Assembly: GCA_900545555.1 (NCBI GenBank)
Contig: UQZI01000043.1
Coordinates: forward strand, 1-17,309
Direction: 5' to 3'
Length of the DNA stretch: 17,309 bases
DNA from: an uncultured Collinsella sp.
Lineage (GTDB): Bacteria; Actinomycetota; Coriobacteriia; Coriobacteriales; Coriobacteriaceae
Shown here: piece by piece, positions 15,653 through 17,309 of the stretch
Position numbering within the stretch: the first letter of the stretch is position 1
Layout: every line of letters begins with the position of its first letter
The notes under the pieces: model-generated
The model's database searches: none
The model's input: the letters and a program-made list of their open reading frames with translations, nothing else
Told to the model about the DNA's origin: nothing
Position numbers and translations under genes: made by a program

Positions 15653-16465
15653 ATGGACGCTGCGATTCAGTACATCTTGTACTTTGCCGTGCTCGTCGTC
15701 CTGGCCGTTCCGCTCGGTCGGTTCATGGCCCATATCATGGATGGCGAGCATACGTTCCTGTCGCCTGTGATTGCTCCTGTGGAGCGTGGCGTCTATCGTC
15801 TGCTTCGCATCGACGCGGCAGAGCAGATGGGGTGTAGGCGCTATCTGGCGAGCGTGCTGGTCTTTTCGGGGATCGGCCTCGTGGCCCTTGTGGCACTCCA
15901 AGCGCTTCAGCCCTTCTTGCCAGGCAATCCCCAGCACCTGCCGGGTGTGTCATGGGACCTGTCGTTCAATACGGCCGCTTCCTTCATAACCAACACCAAT
16001 TGGCAATCCTATTCCGGTGAGACCACCCTGTCCTACCTTGTGCAGTTCATGGGCCTCACCGTGCAGAACTTCTTGTCCGCCGGCACCGGTATTGCGGTCA
16101 TGTTCGCGCTGATCCGCGGCTTCCGTCAGGTCAAGGAGCAGGGTCTGGGTTCCTTCTGGGTCGACCTCACCCGCACCGTCCTGTATGTGCTCATCCCGCT
16201 GAACCTCGTGTTCGGCATCTGTCTGGCTGCCGGTGGCGTCATCTCCAACTTCCAGCCGGCTCAGAAGGCTGAGCTCGTAGAGCCCGTCGCTGTCCAGCCT
16301 AATGCAGACGGCGGCTGGAGCGTCATCGACGGCGCCCAGATCGAGGGCGATACGGTCAAGGTCGACGGCAAGGTTGTCGAGGGTGCGCGCGTGGTCACCG
16401 AGCAGTTCCTGCCCCAGGGTCCTGCGGCTCCTCAGGTCGCCATCAAGCAGTCCGGAACCAACGGC
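15653..16465 (+). pseudogene. kdpA: kdpA, 5' half only (truncated potassium-binding subunit)
   Basis: The first ~271 codons encode the N-terminal half of KdpA, the channel-like subunit of the potassium-transporting P-type ATPase (full length ~560). Visible KdpA signatures are FNTAASFITNTNWQSY, which includes the first selectivity-filter region, GLTVQNFLSAGTGIAV, and finally PQVAIKQSGTNG. In intact KdpA the last of these continues as GGFFxxNSAHPFENP, but here the reading frame passes directly into integrase sequence. The loop before the break holds an acidic insert (about AVQPNADGGWSVIDG through VVEGARVVTEQ) longer than in E. coli KdpA. The ATG at 15653 follows GAGGAGTG. The remaining filter segments, kdpB and kdpC are missing, so no functional Kdp pump can come from this copy. 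Confidence 0.9.
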
Positions 16466-16948
16466 CCGGATGTGGTGATCTGTGAGCCAAAGACAAAAGC
16501 GGCAGTCCGCACCTTGATCCTGCCGCCCTCTGTCCTGAAGGTGATGCGGGAGTACAGAGCCAGAGTGGATTCCCTATGGATGTTCCCCTCGTCCAAGAAA
16601 GAGGACTCGCCCATGCGCCCATCCTCCATCCACCTGCGCCTGCACAGGATATTAGACCATGCGGGATGCGATAGGGTTAGGTTCCACGATTTGCGGCATA
16701 CTTTTGCAACCAACGCCCTGGCCTACGGGATGGACATCAAGACGCTGTCCACCATCCTGGGCCATGTGTCCTGCGCGACCACGCTGAACACCTACTCCCA
16801 TGTAACCGACGAGATGAGACAGCGGGCGGCGGTGAAAATCGACCGGGGTATCGCCAAGGCGGAAATCAAATCACAAGAGGAAAAGCCCAAGGAGCGCACT
16901 ATGACCACTTTCCAGGCGAGGAAACGGTGGAGCCGCAGGGCAAGCTGA
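16466..16948 (+). pseudogene. C-terminal fragment of a tyrosine integrase (Tn916/Tn1549 type), fused in frame to kdpA
   Basis: From about 16466 the frame encodes 160 residues of a phage/ICE-type tyrosine recombinase catalytic domain. The segment starts near EPKTKAAVRTLILPPSV, a conserved part of the domain. Then come FHDLRHTFAT (His345 and Arg348 in fused numbering), LGHVSCATTLNTYSHV (His371 and nucleophile Tyr381) and a typical IDRGIAKAE tail. The first catalytic Arg and the whole N-terminal arm and core-binding domains are missing, so it cannot recombine DNA. The wording is that of integrases from conjugative elements of Firmicutes and gut Actinobacteria. A terminator follows at once. Codon use is less GC3-biased than in kdpA, consistent with foreign origin. 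It may be the relic of an integrated element, or the join may be an assembly error. Confidence 0.88.
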
Positions 16949-16957
16949 ATGACGTAG

Positions 16958-17003
16958 ACTGGCCCGCCGGGAGAGAAAAAGTTCCCCCGGCGGGCCGGTT
17001 TTC
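16958..17003 (+). terminator. Terminator of the integrase remnant
   Basis: GGCCCGCCGGG (16961-16971) pairs perfectly with 16986-16996, and the stem extends by three more pairs (one of them wobble) to 16958/16999. A TTTT tail follows. It ends transcription about 10 bp after the integrase stop codon and probably came with the element. Confidence 0.85.
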
Positions 17004-17151
17004 GCTGTCTGTGGGCAAACATGTGGTCAGGAGACGCTTGACCGAATAAAGGCACCAGAATTTGTGCCGAAAATGGGACTGTTTACGCGATAATGAGCCA
17101 TCTTTAAGAAGAACAATTGAGCGCACCTAACCTGTGCTGACACAAACAAGA

Positions 17152-17182
17152 AAGGGCACTCCTTCCGAAAAGGAGTGCCCTT
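17152..17182 (-). terminator. Hairpin terminator, read on the - strand
   Basis: AAGGGCACTCCTT (17152-17164) and AAGGAGTGCCCTT (17170-17182) form a perfect 13-bp stem with a 5-nt loop. The T-rich tail TTTCTTGTTTG lies on the - strand side, so it would stop transcription coming from the tRNA. Confidence 0.7.
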
Positions 17183-17230
17183 AAGTGGTCAAAACCAGAA
17201 CCTGTCTGTGGTATTTCTGTGGTCAAACGA

Positions 17231-17262
17231 GAAATCGCCGTGGTTTTTACCACGGCGATTTC
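17231..17262. terminator. Hairpin next to the tRNA 3' end
   Basis: A perfect 14-bp stem (17231-17244 with 17249-17262) surrounds a TTTT loop, 6 bp beyond the tRNA CCA end. T residues occur in both directions: CATTTTTGG on +, and the 3' stem arm plus TCGTTT on -. It could terminate the tRNA transcript or act as a processing signal. Confidence 0.6.
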
Positions 17263-17268
17263 CATTTT

Positions 17269-17309
17269 TGGTGGACCTAATCGGGATCGAACCGACGACC
17301 TTACGGATG
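17269..17309 (-). tRNA. tRNA gene, 3' part only (cut by window edge), anticodon not fully visible
   Basis: Reading the - strand, the sequence ends TAGGTCC-A-CCA with CCA encoded (17271-17269). The 7-base acceptor strand lies at 17273-17279. The T arm is GTCGG-TTCGATC-CCGAT (17296-17280), which pairs fully with one G-U, and the variable loop is AGGTC. By standard numbering the window edge is position 36, a C. The anticodon therefore ends in C and the tRNA reads a GNN codon (Val, Ala, Asp, Glu or Gly). The 5' half lies outside the window. The 3' end faces the integrase remnant, the usual orientation for a tRNA used as an integration site. Confidence 0.88.

Larger units (their letters stand above)
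16949..17268. other. Non-coding right flank, 320 bp, hairpins only
   Basis: No credible protein gene is seen between the integrase remnant and the tRNA. The region is AT-richer than the rest of the window and holds three strong hairpins, listed separately. GTGGTCA recurs at about 17023, 17185 and 17219, with no clear pattern. It could be the terminal non-coding end of a former integrative element next to its tRNA target. Confidence 0.5.

Noticed and set aside
17050..17150. Search for an attachment-site repeat of the tRNA 3' end beside the integrase remnant
   Set aside because: No stretch matching the tRNA T-arm and acceptor sequence was found outside the tRNA itself in this window.
17152..17262. 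Two adjacent hairpins considered as a CRISPR or short repeat array
   Set aside because: The two stems have different sequences and there are only two of them, with no regular repeat-spacer pattern.

Overview
This window looks like a chromosomal segment from a gut member of the Coriobacteriia, most likely Collinsella or a close relative. The basis is the high GC content with strong GC3 bias, the AGGGG/GAGGAG ribosome binding sites, the LacI-type operators and the gene content. That assignment is inferred from sequence character, not from a database search. About two thirds of the window (49-11789, all on the + strand) is a locus for intracellular use of pectin fragments. The rest is a kdp potassium-uptake locus that breaks off inside kdpA, followed by an integrase remnant and the 3' half of a tRNA.

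Pectin region. It opens with uxaA (altronate dehydratase, 49-1533), which ends in a strong terminator. A 379-bp regulatory gap follows, carrying three copies of AACGTTCACC. Next come a GPH/MFS sugar-cation symporter (1913-3472), another terminator, a GH28 exo-polygalacturonase-like enzyme (3587-5182), a two-domain CE8 pectin methylesterase plus alpha/beta-hydrolase (5292-7478) and an SGNH esterase (7547-8215). Two more copies of the same motif sit in a second promoter region, one of them inside a 36-bp near-perfect palindrome. After it lie a GH105 unsaturated uronyl hydrolase (8323-9561), a TIM-barrel sugar isomerase/epimerase (9563-10468) and a GltD-like flavoprotein (10572-11789). None of the pectin enzymes shows a signal peptide. 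The simplest model is that short, partly esterified and partly unsaturated galacturonides are imported, de-esterified and hydrolysed in the cytoplasm, and the monomers then feed the UxaC-UxaB-UxaA route. The regulator, probably LacI-type, is not in the window.

Kdp region. kdpE and kdpD lie on the - strand and overlap by 8 bp. They are divergent from kdpF-kdpA on the + strand across a 243-bp intergenic region. kdpA is intact for about 271 codons and then switches, in frame, at about 16465 to the C-terminal 160 residues of a Tn916/Tn1549-type tyrosine integrase. kdpB and kdpC are absent. The junction is either a real deletion or insertion that destroyed the Kdp pump, or an assembly chimera.

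Right end. From 16949 to 17309 there is no protein gene. The stretch holds three strong hairpins and, on the - strand, the 3' part of a tRNA gene whose 3' end faces the integrase remnant. The most notable items are the five-copy operator set with conserved 40/41-bp pair spacing, the fused esterase, and the kdpA-integrase junction.
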